64,000 nucleotides of DNA from Salinirubellus salinus (GTDB taxonomy: Archaea; Halobacteriota; Halobacteria; Halobacteriales; Haloarculaceae): contig NZ_CP104003.1 in the NCBI RefSeq assembly GCF_025231485.1, positions 558,001 through 622,000 on the forward strand, written 5' to 3'. The notes under the pieces are model-generated. The model did not search any database. It was not told the origin of the DNA and was given only the letters and a program-made list of their open reading frames with translations. Shown here piece after piece: positions 43,109 through 52,065 of this stretch. The translations under genes and the position numbers were made by a program. The first letter of the stretch is position 1. Every line of letters starts with the position of its first letter.

Positions 43109-44065
43109 ATGAGTACCCACCGTCCCTTCCCCGAGTACGTCACCGTCGACTACGGCCTCGGGCGTGGCGAGTCCGCCGCCGACTACCCGGCCCTCGAAGC
43201 CAAGCTCGAACGCGGTGTCGAAGTCGTCCGCAGGGCCCTCTCGCAGTACGAGCGCCCGGCGGTGATGTGGACCGGTGGGAAGGACTCCTCGCTCGTCCTC
43301 TACCTCGTCCAGCAGGTGTGCGCGGAGGACGACCACGAGGTGCCGCCGGTCGTGTTCATCGACCACCACCAGCACTTCCCAGAGGTGCTCGCGTTCGTCG
43401 AGCGGTGGGCCGACCGCTGGCCCCTCGACCTCGTCTACGCGCGGAACGCCGACCCCGCGTTCGACCAGTACGAACCGGGTGACGACATCCCCGTCGCGGA
43501 ACTGACTGCGCGCAACCAGCGCGAACTCGCCCGCACCGAGTTCGAGGGCGACACCTTCCGCTTCACCGCGGACTCGCTCGGCGGGAACCACCTCCTCAAG
43601 ACCGTCGCGCTGAACGACGCCATCACCGAGCACGAGTTCGACGGCATCTTCTCCGGCGTCCGGTGGGACGAACAGGAGGCCCGCGCGAACGAGACGTTCT
43701 TCTCGCCACGCCACGACACCGAGAAGTACCCACCGCACGACCGGGTCCATCCCATCCTCCAGTTCGACGAGCGGGCGCTCTGGGACGCGATGTGGGGGTT
43801 CGTCGTCCCCGACGCCGTCGAGGGGTGGCCCGAGGGCCACATCCCCGAGTCGGCCGAGGACCTCGCCGGCTTCTCGGCCGAGGACCTCCCCGTCTCCCCG
43901 AAGTACTTCGAGGGGTTCCGCTCGCTCGGGACCGAGGCGGGCTCGGCGAAGTCCAGCGACGCCCCCGCGTGGCTGCAGGACCTCGAGGGAACCACGGAGC
44001 GAGAGGGGCGGGCACAGGACAAGGAGGGGCTGATGGAGCGACTCCGTGACCTCGGCTACATGTAG
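43109..44065 (+). CDS. PP-loop ATPase, PAPS reductase/CysD-like (copy 2)
   Basis: A 318-residue paralogue of the protein at 41534. The PP-loop WTGGKDSSLVLY, FSGVRWDEQEARANE, FFSPRHDTEKYPPHDRV, SPKYFEGFRSLG and the C-terminal RLRDLGYM are nearly identical to copy 1, while the middle (about 100-150) diverges. The two appear to be tandem duplicates separated by a membrane protein gene. Start at ATG 43109 (MSTHRPFPEYV) aligns with copy 1's MSEFPDYLDV. Likely the same chemistry on a different substrate. Confidence 0.9.
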   Translation: MSTHRPFPEYVTVDYGLGRGESAADYPALEAKLERGVEVVRRALSQYERPAVMWTGGKDSSLVLYLVQQVCAEDDHEVPPVVFIDHHQHFPEVLAFVERWADRWPLDLVYARNADPAFDQYEPGDDIPVAELTARNQRELARTEFEGDTFRFTADSLGGNHLLKTVALNDAITEHEFDGIFSGVRWDEQEARANETFFSPRHDTEKYPPHDRVHPILQFDERALWDAMWGFVVPDAVEGWPEGHIPESAEDLAGFSAEDLPVSPKYFEGFRSLGTEAGSAKSSDAPAWLQDLEGTTEREGRAQDKEGLMERLRDLGYM

Positions 44066-44127
44066 TGCCGGCCGCGTGAGCCTGTTCCAAAACCGCTTTT
44101 CCGTTGGCCACCGTTGGTCGATTCGAC

Positions 44128-44958
44128 ATGAGTCAGCAGGAGCACCTGACGCCGGAGACGAAGGGGATGCCGATGCTCGGACTGGGCACGTGGCAGAACA
44201 AGGACCTCGACCAGTGTGCGGACTCCGTGGAGGCGGCCCTGGACTTGGGCTACCGTCACGTCGACACCGCACAGATCTACCGCAACGAGAAGGGTGTCGG
44301 CGAGGGCATCGCCGCGGCCGACGTGGACCGCGAGGACGTCTTCCTCGCGACGAAGGTCTGGATCGACCAGCTCGCTCCCGAGGACGTGAAACGCTCCACC
44401 GACGAGAGCCTCGAGAAGCTCGGCACGGAGTACCTCGACCTGCTGTACGTCCACTGGCCGGCGAAGGCGTACGACCCCGAGGGGACGATGGCGGCGTTCT
44501 CCGACCTCGTCGACGACGGGAAGATAGAGCGGATCGGCGTCTCGAACTTCGAGCCCCACCACGTCGACGAGGCCGCCGAGGTCCTCGGCGAGTACCCGTT
44601 CGCCAACCAGGTCGAGATCCACCCCCTGCTCCAGCAGGAGGAACTCCGGGCCCACGCCGAGGAGCACGACTACGAACTCGTGGCGTACTCCCCGCTCGCC
44701 CGCGGGAAGGTGTTCGACGTGCCCGAGGTCGTGGACGTCGCGGAGAAACACGATGTGAGCCCCGCACAGGTCTCGCTGGCGTGGCTCCGTGCGAAGGACA
44801 TCACGGCCATCCCGAAGGCCACGAGCACCGACCACATCGAGGACAACTTCGGGTCGCTCTCGCTCGACCTCGACGAGGAGGACGTGGCGGCCATCGACGC
44901 CATCGAGACGACCGACCGGCGCGTCAACCCGGACTTCGGGCCCGACGCCTGGAACTGA
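44128..44958 (+). CDS. Aldo/keto reductase
   Basis: A 276-residue NADPH-dependent TIM-barrel oxidoreductase. The catalytic tetrad is visible: Asp in HVDTAQIY with Tyr in the same motif, Lys in LATKVW and His in LYVHWP. The cofactor-binding C-terminal segments IPKATSTDHIEDNF and VEIHPLLQQEEL match the family. It begins 62 bp after the PP-loop gene. Substrate unknown; similar to 2,5-diketogluconate reductase-type AKRs. Confidence 0.95.
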   Translation: MSQQEHLTPETKGMPMLGLGTWQNKDLDQCADSVEAALDLGYRHVDTAQIYRNEKGVGEGIAAADVDREDVFLATKVWIDQLAPEDVKRSTDESLEKLGTEYLDLLYVHWPAKAYDPEGTMAAFSDLVDDGKIERIGVSNFEPHHVDEAAEVLGEYPFANQVEIHPLLQQEELRAHAEEHDYELVAYSPLARGKVFDVPEVVDVAEKHDVSPAQVSLAWLRAKDITAIPKATSTDHIEDNFGSLSLDLDEEDVAAIDAIETTDRRVNPDFGPDAWN

Positions 44959-45040
44959 GCGGACGAACAGGCTCTGTGCGGGCGAGCAGGGTCCGGTCGG
45001 AGACGGAACGCCTAAGCCGGTACCCGCGTCAAAGGTTGGC

Positions 45041-45187
45041 ATGAGCGTCTCCGAGTTCCGCGAGAAGTTGACGAGCGACTCCTTCGTGACCGCCGCCGGC
45101 ACCGTCGCCTCCTACACCGTCATCCTCGTCCTGATGTTCGTCGTCCTGTTCGTCCTGCCGTACCTACTGTTCGCGTTCGTCCTGTAA
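45041..45187 (+). CDS. 48-residue single-TM small protein
   Basis: A short protein, MSVSEFREKLTSDSF followed by one long hydrophobic helix (about 25-48, ending LLFAFVL). The amphipathic N-terminus may be cytoplasmic. Context: between an aldo-keto reductase and a beta-oxidation operon, all on the plus strand. No homologue is recalled with certainty. Its codon bias matches genuine genes of the window. Confidence 0.6.
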   Translation: MSVSEFREKLTSDSFVTAAGTVASYTVILVLMFVVLFVLPYLLFAFVL

Positions 45188-45323
45188 CGCGGTCGACGCC
45201 GTCCCGCCCGCCGGCCGACCACTCCGACTGAGTTTACCACCGTTCACCGAAACCGCCTCCGAGGCTAACACCGGTAACCGACCCCGGTGGACTTATGCGG
45301 GTTCCCCTGTCACCCTGTGCCGT

Positions 45324-47282
45324 ATGAGCCTGGACGACATCGACCGCGTCACCGTTCTCGGCGCGGGCAACATGGGACACGGTATCACGGAGGTCGTCGC
45401 CATCGCCGGCTACGAGGTCACGATGCGCGACATCGAACAGGATCTGGTCGACGACGGTTACGAGTCCATCCAGTGGTCGCTGGAGAAACTCTCCGAGAAG
45501 GGACTGATCGACGAGGACCCCGAGGACGTGATGTCGCGCGTCTCCACGGAGGTCGACCTCGAGACCGCCGTCGAGGACGCCGACCTCGTCATCGAGGCGG
45601 CGCCCGAGCAGATGAGCCTCAAGAAGGACATCTTCGGCGACCTCGACGAGTTCACCCACGAGGACTGCATCCTCGCGTCGAACACCTCCTCGCTCTCCAT
45701 CACGGAGATCGCGACCGCCACCTCGCGCCCCGAGAAGGTCTGCGGGATGCACTTCTTCAACCCGCCGGTGAAGATGGACCTCGTCGAGGTCATCTACGGC
45801 GAGGAGACCAGCGACGAGACGGCCGAGACCGTCTACGAGTTCACCGAGGCCATCGGCAAGACGCCCATCTACGTCCGCAAGGACGTGAACGGCTTCGTCG
45901 TCAACTCCGTCCTCGGCCCGTTCGGCGACGAGGCGGGCTGGATCGTCAGCGCCGGCGAGGCGACCATCCGAGAGGTGGACGCCACGATGGTCCACGAGCG
46001 CGGCTACCCGATGGGACCGTTCGAACTCGGTGACCTGACCGGCATCGACATCGGCTACCACGTCCGCAAGGAGGCCGGCAAGGACGTCCCACCCATCGTC
46101 GAGGAGAAGGTGGAGGCAGAGGAACTCGGTCAGAAGACCGGGAAGGGCTACTACGATTACGAGGACGGCGACGGCGCCGACTACGGTCCCGACGACGTCT
46201 CCGGGGAGTTCGACTGGCTCCGCATCGAGGCTCGCATCATCAACGAGGCGGCGAAACTCATCGGGAACGACGTCGCCACCCCGGAGGCCATCGACACGGG
46301 CCTCCGACTCGGTGCCGGCTTCCCCGAGGGGCCGTGCCGCCGTGCGGACAAGCTCGGCCTCGACACCGTCCTCGAGAAGTTGCAGGAGCAGCACGAGGCG
46401 ACGGGCGAGGAGCGCTACGAGCCGGCCGACTATCTCGTCGACCTCGTCGAGGCGGGCAAGACCGGCGAGGATGCCGGCGAGGGGTTCTACGAGTACGGCG
46501 GCGACGACGGCGAGCGCGACTACCAGACGCTCAACACCACCCTCACCGAGGACGGCCTGCTCGAGATCGAGCTCGACCGGCCGGAGCGGCTGAACGCGCT
46601 CAACGCCGACCTGATGGACGAGATCGTCCACGTCCTCGACCACGCCGACATGGACGCGGTCCGGGCGGTCTCGTTCGAGGGGACGGGCGACCGGGCGTTC
46701 TGTGCCGGCGCGGACATCACCGGTTTCGCCGGCATGGACCCCGCCGACGTGGACGTGACCCCTGTGTTCCAGACGGTCAACGACTTCCCTCGTCCCACGC
46801 TCGCGAAGATCCAGGGGTTCTGTCTGGGTGGTGGGCTGGAGCTGGCGCTCGCCTGCGACCTGCGCATCGCCACCGAGGACTCGGAGTTCGGCTTCCCCGA
46901 GATCAACCTCGGGCTCATCCCCGGGGGCGGCGGTACCCAGCGAGCGATGCGGATGCTGACCGAGGCCCGCGCGAAGGAGCTCGTCTTCCGCGGCGAGCAC
47001 ATCTCGGCCGAGCGTGCCGAGAACTGGGGCCTCGTCAACCGCTGTGTCACCGACGAGGAGTTCGAGGACACGGTCGACGAATTCCTCGAGGACCTCGTCC
47101 ACGGCGCGCCCATCGCGCTGCGCAAGGCCAAGGAGGTCATGAACGAGGGCCGCGACCAGGACATCGGCGCCGGCCTCGTGATGGAGAGTCAGGCGTTCGG
47201 GCTGCTGCTGACGACCGACGACATGATGGAGGGGGCCAGCGCGTTCATGGAGAAGCGCGACCCCGAGTTCGAGGGCAAATGA
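45324..47282 (+). CDS. 3-hydroxyacyl-CoA dehydrogenase / enoyl-CoA hydratase fusion
   Basis: A 652-residue bifunctional beta-oxidation enzyme. Order: NAD-binding HAD domain (about 7-185, VLGAGNMGHGI; catalytic His in CGMHFFNPP), two HAD C-terminal helical domains (about 187-285 and 290-375), then a crotonase domain (about 395-650) with the oxyanion and catalytic segments AFCAGADI, GFCLGGGLELALACD and PEINLGLIPGGGG, holding both catalytic glutamates. The order HAD-then-ECH is the reverse of bacterial FadB, as usual in archaea. First gene of a three-gene operon; stop overlaps the next start (ATGA). Confidence 0.95.
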   Translation: MSLDDIDRVTVLGAGNMGHGITEVVAIAGYEVTMRDIEQDLVDDGYESIQWSLEKLSEKGLIDEDPEDVMSRVSTEVDLETAVEDADLVIEAAPEQMSLKKDIFGDLDEFTHEDCILASNTSSLSITEIATATSRPEKVCGMHFFNPPVKMDLVEVIYGEETSDETAETVYEFTEAIGKTPIYVRKDVNGFVVNSVLGPFGDEAGWIVSAGEATIREVDATMVHERGYPMGPFELGDLTGIDIGYHVRKEAGKDVPPIVEEKVEAEELGQKTGKGYYDYEDGDGADYGPDDVSGEFDWLRIEARIINEAAKLIGNDVATPEAIDTGLRLGAGFPEGPCRRADKLGLDTVLEKLQEQHEATGEERYEPADYLVDLVEAGKTGEDAGEGFYEYGGDDGERDYQTLNTTLTEDGLLEIELDRPERLNALNADLMDEIVHVLDHADMDAVRAVSFEGTGDRAFCAGADITGFAGMDPADVDVTPVFQTVNDFPRPTLAKIQGFCLGGGLELALACDLRIATEDSEFGFPEINLGLIPGGGGTQRAMRMLTEARAKELVFRGEHISAERAENWGLVNRCVTDEEFEDTVDEFLEDLVHGAPIALRKAKEVMNEGRDQDIGAGLVMESQAFGLLLTTDDMMEGASAFMEKRDPEFEGK

Positions 47283-47728
47283 GCGAGTCCGAGAGCGTCC
47301 CCGAGCGGAACGTGGCGATGCTCCGCGAGACGCTCCACGACCACGGGCTGTTCGAGTGGCTCGACGTGTCCATCGAGGAACTCTCGGCGGGCCGTGCGGT
47401 GCTGCGGGTGCCGTTCGACGAGAAGTTCGCCAACCTCGCCAGCGGGACGATGCACGGCGGCGTGACCGCGACGGTCGTCGACACCGCCTCGGGGTTCGCG
47501 CTCCGCTCCACGCTGGCCGACCCGAGCGACGCCAACCTCACGACGACGGACCTCAACGTCCGGTACGTCCGGCCGGTCCGCTCGGACCTCACCGTCGAGG
47601 CCGAGGTGGTCCGCTCGGGGACGACGATGGGCGTCACGGAGTGTGAGGCCACCGTCGAGCACGAGGGTGAGACGAAGGTGGCCGCGACCGGCGGCACGAC
47701 CTACCGCCTGTTCCGGGGTGAGGCATGA
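47279..47728 (+). CDS. PaaI-type hotdog thioesterase
   Basis: A 149-residue hotdog protein. LASGTMHGGVTATVVDTASGFAL contains the HGG(V)xxxxxD motif of PaaI/YbgC-like acyl-CoA thioesterases; TTTDLNVRYVRPV follows. It would hydrolyse aromatic or medium-chain acyl-CoA, possibly rescuing CoA from stalled intermediates. Coupled at both ends by ATGA overlaps to the HAD-ECH fusion and the MaoC gene. Confidence 0.93.
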   Translation: MSESESVPERNVAMLRETLHDHGLFEWLDVSIEELSAGRAVLRVPFDEKFANLASGTMHGGVTATVVDTASGFALRSTLADPSDANLTTTDLNVRYVRPVRSDLTVEAEVVRSGTTMGVTECEATVEHEGETKVAATGGTTYRLFRGEA

Positions 47729-48207
47729 GCGACGACGAGTGGACGCTCGATGACCCGGACAGCGAGGCCTCGGTCTTCTACGACATCGAGGAGGGGGAGA
47801 CGGACGTCACGGGCGGCCGCACCCTCACCGAGGCGGACGTGATGAACTTCGCCGGCGTCTCGGGTGACTTCAACCACCTGCACACCGACGCCGAGCGGAT
47901 GGAGGACTCGATGTTCGGCGAGCGCATCGTCCACGGGACGCTCGTCCTCTCGGCGGCGACGGGCCTGCTCTGGCAGCACCGCTCGCCTGAGGAACGGGCC
48001 TCCGTGGTGGCGTTCTACGGGATGGACGAACTCCGCTTCCGCGCGCCGGCCTACATCGGCGACACCATCCACCTGGAGACCACCGTCACGGAGAAGACGG
48101 AGAAACCGGACGGCCCCGGTTCGGGGACGGTCCGCTACGACGTGGAGATCAAGAACCAGTCCGACGTGACGGTCATCTCCTGCGAGATGCTGTCGCTCCT
48201 TCGCTGA
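47725..48207 (+). CDS. MaoC-like (R)-enoyl-CoA hydratase
   Basis: A 160-residue hotdog hydratase. The hydratase-2 motif is GDFNHLHTD (catalytic Asp and His), followed by IVHGTLVLSAATGLL. It hydrates trans-enoyl-CoA to (R)-3-hydroxyacyl-CoA and could serve beta-oxidation or feed PHA synthesis. Last gene of the operon begun at 45324; convergent with the geranylgeranyl reductase at 48221 (13 bp). Confidence 0.93.
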   Translation: MSDDEWTLDDPDSEASVFYDIEEGETDVTGGRTLTEADVMNFAGVSGDFNHLHTDAERMEDSMFGERIVHGTLVLSAATGLLWQHRSPEERASVVAFYGMDELRFRAPAYIGDTIHLETTVTEKTEKPDGPGSGTVRYDVEIKNQSDVTVISCEMLSLLR

Positions 48208-48220
48208 GCCGGCCCCCGGC

Positions 48221-49471
48221 TCAGCGGATGTTCCACGAGTCGTCCGAGAGCCTGTGCTTCGCGAACTGGGTCAGCAGTCCGATGTCGTCGAGGTGGACGA
48301 GTCTCGAGATGGCACGCAGGCTCCCGGCGTTGGCCTTCGACAGGGTGTCGTCGTCGAGTCGCTTCAGGTCGCGCATCAGGCGGTCGTAGCGCTCGTTGGA
48401 GGTGAAGTAGAGCAGTTCCGTCATCAGCAGCCGCGGGACGGCCTTCGGCGCGACGTCGTCGTGCCAGAGGTCGTTGTAGAGGTCGATGTACTCCTGTGAG
48501 GTGTCGCGGTCGCGGTGGGTGAGACAGGCGTCGATGGTGATGGCTGCGGCCCGTCCGGACTCCATCCCCACGTGGATCCCCTCGCCCCAGAGCGGGTCGA
48601 TGGTCGGGACGGTGTCGCCGACGGCGATGAAGTTGTCCGTCGTCATCGTCCCCGGCGGCTGGATGTGCGCGGAGCCCCGGTGGGTCTTGCCCGGCAGTCG
48701 CTCGGCGTTCTCGAAGCGTGGGTCGGTCTCGAGCCAGTGTTCGAGGTAGCCGTCGACGGTCCGTTCTTGCCCGGCGTACTGCTTGTACGCCTCGTTCTGG
48801 ATGAAACAGACGCCGACCTTGGCGGTGTCCTCGCCGGTGTGGAAGATCCACGAGTAGCCACCGGGGGCGTACTCGTGGTCGAGTCGGAGCATCATCCCGT
48901 CGGTGAGGTCGGCGTAGTCCGGGTGGTCCAGCTGGACGCCCTCGAACTCGTGTTCGATGCCGATGGCCTGGTGGTCACGCTCGAGGTCAGTGACGCCGAG
49001 CTGCTTCGCGAGCGGGGCTGCCGGGCCTGTTGCGTCGACCACCACCTCGGCGCGGACCTCGCTGTCTCCGTCGTACTTGACCCCGACCACCTCGCCGCCC
49101 TCCATCACCGGCTGTGAGACGCGGCTGTCGAAGCGCACCTCGGCGCCCTTCTCGCGGGCGTCGTCGACGAGGAAGCGCTTGAACTCGGCGAATTCGAGGA
49201 CAGCACCGGGATGGCGGCGGACGAACTGCTCGTTGGGCGACTCGAGGACGACGTTGTCGGTGAAGTGCATGACCACGTCGTCGGGGACGTTGAACGAGGC
49301 GAGCATGGTGGGGAACGTACCGCCGGTGGACTTGTTGCTCGCACGTGGGAATCCGTCCTCGGCCTCTGTCTCGAGGAGGAGGACGTCGTAGCCGCGGCTG
49401 GCAGCGTCGCGGGCACACTGCGCCCCGGCGGGACCGGCCCCGGCGACGACCACGTCGTAGTGGTCTGTCAC
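48221..49471 (-). CDS. Digeranylgeranylglycerophospholipid/geranylgeranyl reductase family flavoprotein
   Basis: A 416-residue FAD enzyme: VVVAGAGPAGAQCARDAASRG (FAD), SNKSTGGTFP near residue 47, GGYSWIFHTG, and VAVGDTVPTIDPLWGEGI near 270. It resembles the reductases that saturate archaeol precursors, but the YxWxFP loop is changed to YSWIFH, so the substrate may be another polyprenyl compound. The start is either GTG 49471 or GTG 49480. The stop codon of a short upstream frame overlaps the GTG at 49471, and this one is listed. The promoter lies far upstream at 49613-49625. Confidence 0.87.
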   Translation of the reverse strand: MTDHYDVVVAGAGPAGAQCARDAASRGYDVLLLETEAEDGFPRASNKSTGGTFPTMLASFNVPDDVVMHFTDNVVLESPNEQFVRRHPGAVLEFAEFKRFLVDDAREKGAEVRFDSRVSQPVMEGGEVVGVKYDGDSEVRAEVVVDATGPAAPLAKQLGVTDLERDHQAIGIEHEFEGVQLDHPDYADLTDGMMLRLDHEYAPGGYSWIFHTGEDTAKVGVCFIQNEAYKQYAGQERTVDGYLEHWLETDPRFENAERLPGKTHRGSAHIQPPGTMTTDNFIAVGDTVPTIDPLWGEGIHVGMESGRAAAITIDACLTHRDRDTSQEYIDLYNDLWHDDVAPKAVPRLLMTELLYFTSNERYDRLMRDLKRLDDDTLSKANAGSLRAISRLVHLDDIGLLTQFAKHRLSDDSWNIR

Positions 49472-49593
49472 GGGGGACACCCCAGCTCCGTACGGGTTCC
49501 GGTACGTCCCGTGTCGGCCTCTGGTCCGAGAGAGACGGCACGGCTCCCGACCGACGTGCCGGTCGCGAGACGCTCGTCCGTTTCCGCTGGCAT
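49468..49593 (-). CDS. Possible 41-residue upstream ORF coupled to the reductase
   Basis: An ATG at 49593 opens a frame (MPAETDERLATGTSVG...) whose TGA overlaps the reductase start as GTGA. A strong TATA box is exactly 25 nt before this ATG, so a leaderless transcript would begin on it, while the reductase start is over 120 nt from the promoter. The peptide has no recognisable domain. It may be a regulatory leader ORF, or the transcript start may simply be as placed with no translation. Confidence 0.35.
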   Translation of the reverse strand: MPAETDERLATGTSVGSRAVSLGPEADTGRTGTRTELGCPP

Positions 49594-49612
49594 GTCAGCA
49601 AAGTCGCGCGGA

Positions 49613-49625
49613 CGATATTAAAAAA
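49613..49625 (-). promoter_or_regulatory. TATA box of the reductase transcript
   Basis: Minus-strand GTTTTTTAATATC, the most A+T-rich short stretch in this region, centred about 25 nt before the ATG at 49593. Confidence 0.55.
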
Positions 49626-49681
49626 CACCCCTTCGTGGGGCCGGTTCCCCCGGACTCGCCTGCGGAACGGCCGTCTCCGTG

Positions 49682-49873
49682 TCAGTTCGTCGCGCGGTAC
49701 TCGCCGTAACGCATCCCGAGGAACAGACACACCCCACCGAAGACGAGGACGCTCGGCAGGACCATCATCAGCACTGTACTCGTGGCCATCACGCTCGACC
49801 CGACGAGGCCGCCGACGCCGACGACGACCAGGAGGAGGAAGATGCCTAACGTGGTGTTGCGGTCGAACTCCAT
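49682..49873 (-). CDS. 63-residue two-TM membrane protein (DUF7333-like)
   Basis: A short protein MEFDRNTTLGIFLLL with two hydrophobic helices (about 8-27 and 33-54) and the tail MRYGEYRATN. I recall a haloarchaeal small membrane family of this layout (DUF7333), label unverified. Monocistronic, upstream of the lipid reductase region. Function unknown. Confidence 0.7.
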   Translation of the reverse strand: MEFDRNTTLGIFLLLVVVGVGGLVGSSVMATSTVLMMVLPSVLVFGGVCLFLGMRYGEYRATN

Positions 49874-49932
49874 GGGCTACGTAGGACCGTCCGGAAGAAG
49901 GGCGTGTCGTTCCCGGAAGTCGCTCGGGCCGT

Positions 49933-50721
49933 TCAGGCGTCGCCGGTCTCCGTCCCGCTACCGCCGGACGACTCGTCGTCGCCCTTCGGACGCGCGAGGT
50001 CGGCCAGCGAGACGAGCAGGCCGAGCACCCAGCCGAGCGGCACCGCGATGCCGAACCAGAGCAGGACGTACCCCAGCCCCTCGAGTTCGAAGCGCTGGCG
50101 GAAGAACTGCTCGACGCCCAGGGACCGCGCAACCGTGTTGAGCAACACCTCGGCGATGGTGACACTACGGGGGAAGATGAGCGTCCCGAGCATCTCGGAG
50201 AACAGCGCGGCGACGACGGGCGGGAGGAACAGCGCCGTCATCCCTGCAGGGTAGGCGACGAGCACCGTGCTCGCCCGGCCGCCGCGGGTGGCGCTGGTCA
50301 CGGCGACGATGCTCGACAGCACCGCGACGATGCTGGCCGCCGCCACGGCGTAGAACCCTCGCGGGTCGAACTGGACGCGGGCGAGTGCCGTCAGGGCGCC
50401 CCAGAGCACGACGAAGCCGAGGACGACGCCGACGAGGCCGAGACGGGTCGCCGCCGAGTCGAACCGGCGGGCGTAGAACCGCGTCGCCAGTCCGACCAGC
50501 ATCAGCGGGTAGAGTACCGCCACGACGAGCGCGCCGAGGGCACCCCAGACCCGGTACTTGACCTTGTCCGCGGAGGTGCGTGGCTTCCACTTGCCAAGGA
50601 CGGAGTGTTGCTTGCCGCGCTGGCGGGGGAACACCAGTTCCATCCACGTCTCGTGGAGTCGGACCACGTCCACCCGGATCCCGTCGAGGACGCCGTCGCG
50701 CTCCCGTGCCTCGGTCGCCAT
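49933..50721 (-). CDS. Multi-pass membrane protein of unknown function
   Basis: A 262-residue protein. A soluble N-terminus of about 55 residues (GIRVDVVRLHETWMELVFPRQRG) is followed by about six hydrophobic helices (about 58-80, 90-112, 122-145, 150-180, 190-205, 220-245) and an acidic Ser/Gly tail. The HETWMELVFPRQRG segment looks conserved-like but no family is recognised. Neighbours are lipid-related genes, with no clear functional link. Confidence 0.75.
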   Translation of the reverse strand: MATEARERDGVLDGIRVDVVRLHETWMELVFPRQRGKQHSVLGKWKPRTSADKVKYRVWGALGALVVAVLYPLMLVGLATRFYARRFDSAATRLGLVGVVLGFVVLWGALTALARVQFDPRGFYAVAAASIVAVLSSIVAVTSATRGGRASTVLVAYPAGMTALFLPPVVAALFSEMLGTLIFPRSVTIAEVLLNTVARSLGVEQFFRQRFELEGLGYVLLWFGIAVPLGWVLGLLVSLADLARPKGDDESSGGSGTETGDA

Positions 50722-50918
50722 CTACCGAGGGGTGATTCCCGTGCCACGTCAACCTTCCGGCCTTCACGGTCACCGTCGGACGGTTCGCGCCCTACGGCCG
50801 CGCCAGGCGGGCGACCCACTCGAGACGGAGCCCCTCGCCGAGGTGGAATCGTGCGGCGCGCATACCGCAGGCCCGCACCGGTTCGCGAAGAAGATTCGGC
50901 CGCGTGTGAGCGGTCCCT

Positions 50919-51116
50919 TCAGGCGAGGATGTCGGCGATACGCTTGGGCTCGCCCGTCAGGGAGGGCTCCTCCTCGACGATCTTGAGCACCTCGTGGTCG
51001 GTCACGTCGAAGTAGGACTTGCCGATGGCCTCCTCGACGAGGTCACGTTCGAGACGGAACTCCGTCCCCTCGTAGACCACCTCGACCCCGTCCTCGTCGA
51101 ACGAGAGTAACGTCAT
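50919..51116 (-). CDS. Small acidic protein (DUF5800)
   Basis: A 65-residue protein: MTLLSFDEDGVEVVYEGTEF, then KSYFDVTDHEVLKIV and EPKRIADILA. I recognise this short, strongly conserved haloarchaeal family as DUF5800. Divergent from GGGP synthase. Cytoplasmic; function unknown. Confidence 0.85.
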   Translation of the reverse strand: MTLLSFDEDGVEVVYEGTEFRLERDLVEEAIGKSYFDVTDHEVLKIVEEEPSLTGEPKRIADILA

Positions 51117-51231
51117 GGCTCGACGTAGGCCACTCGCCGGTAAAAGGATGTGCGTTCGCCGTCGCGCGGTGTCGGGTGCGTGCGCTCGATAAAGACGAAG
51201 CCGTTTTGTCGACCCCTGCGGTCGGTGTGGT

Positions 51232-51930
51232 ATGCACCCGTGGGCGGAGTGGAACCACGTCGTCAAACTGGACCCGGACAAGACGCTCGTCGACGGCGAG
51301 AGCTTCGAGGCCGTCGCGTCCTCCGGGACGGACGCCATCGCCATCGGTGGGACGACGGGGATGACCGAGGAGAAGATGGCCCGCGTCGTCGAGGCCTGTG
51401 GACGGTACGACGTGCCCGTCTACATCGAACCGAGCCACCTCGGAGCGGTCTACCACTCCGAGGCACACGACGGCTACCTCGTCCCCGTCGTGTTCAACGC
51501 CGGCGACCCCACGTGGATAACGGGCGCGCACAAGGAGTGGGCTAGACTCGACGGGGAGATCGACTGGTCGCGCACCTACCCCGAGGCGTACGTCGTCCTC
51601 AACGAGGACTCCTCGGTGGCCGAGTACACGCAGGCGAACTGCAACCTCGACCCCGACGAGGTGGCGGCCTACGCGACCGTCGCCGAGCGGATGTTCGCCC
51701 AGCCCATCCTCTACGTGGAGTACTCTGGTACCCTCGGCGACCCAGCCGTCGTCGAGGCGGCCGCCGACGCCGTCGAGTCGGCCAGCGTCTTCTACGGCGG
51801 CGGCATCCACGACTACGACTCCGCTCACACCATGGCAGCGTACGCGGACGTGGTCGTGGTGGGCGATCTCGTCCACGACGAGGGGGTCGAGGCGCTCCGC
51901 GAGACGGTCCGCGGCGCCAACGAGGCCTGA
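51232..51930 (+). CDS. Geranylgeranylglyceryl phosphate synthase
   Basis: A 232-residue PcrB/GGGPS-family TIM barrel that joins geranylgeranyl diphosphate to sn-glycerol-1-phosphate, the first committed step of archaeal ether lipid synthesis. Signature segments: [11 protein letters not shown] near the N-terminus, [35 protein letters not shown], and the phosphate-binding [11 protein letters not shown] and [11 protein letters not shown]. Length fits the short group-I enzymes. ATG at 51232 begins the conserved MHPWAEWNH. Confidence 0.95.
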   Translation: MHPWAEWNHVVKLDPDKTLVDGESFEAVASSGTDAIAIGGTTGMTEEKMARVVEACGRYDVPVYIEPSHLGAVYHSEAHDGYLVPVVFNAGDPTWITGAHKEWARLDGEIDWSRTYPEAYVVLNEDSSVAEYTQANCNLDPDEVAAYATVAERMFAQPILYVEYSGTLGDPAVVEAAADAVESASVFYGGGIHDYDSAHTMAAYADVVVVGDLVHDEGVEALRETVRGANEA

Positions 51931-52065
51931 ACGATCGGTCTAGGCAGAGACCTGTCCTTCCGCCAAGATTATTTAGTGCTGAAGAGGTACGTCTGGCAGA
52001 GTGCGAGCGACAAGCGAGCGACTGGACGGGTCCCCCGTCGGACGTGGTCGGGGGAGTGAGCGACC

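Noticed and set aside
42555-43112. Alternative 185-codon plus-strand frame over the membrane protein gene
   Set aside because: Its Ser/Arg-rich translation is typical of a shifted frame, whereas the 42707 frame gives membrane helices.
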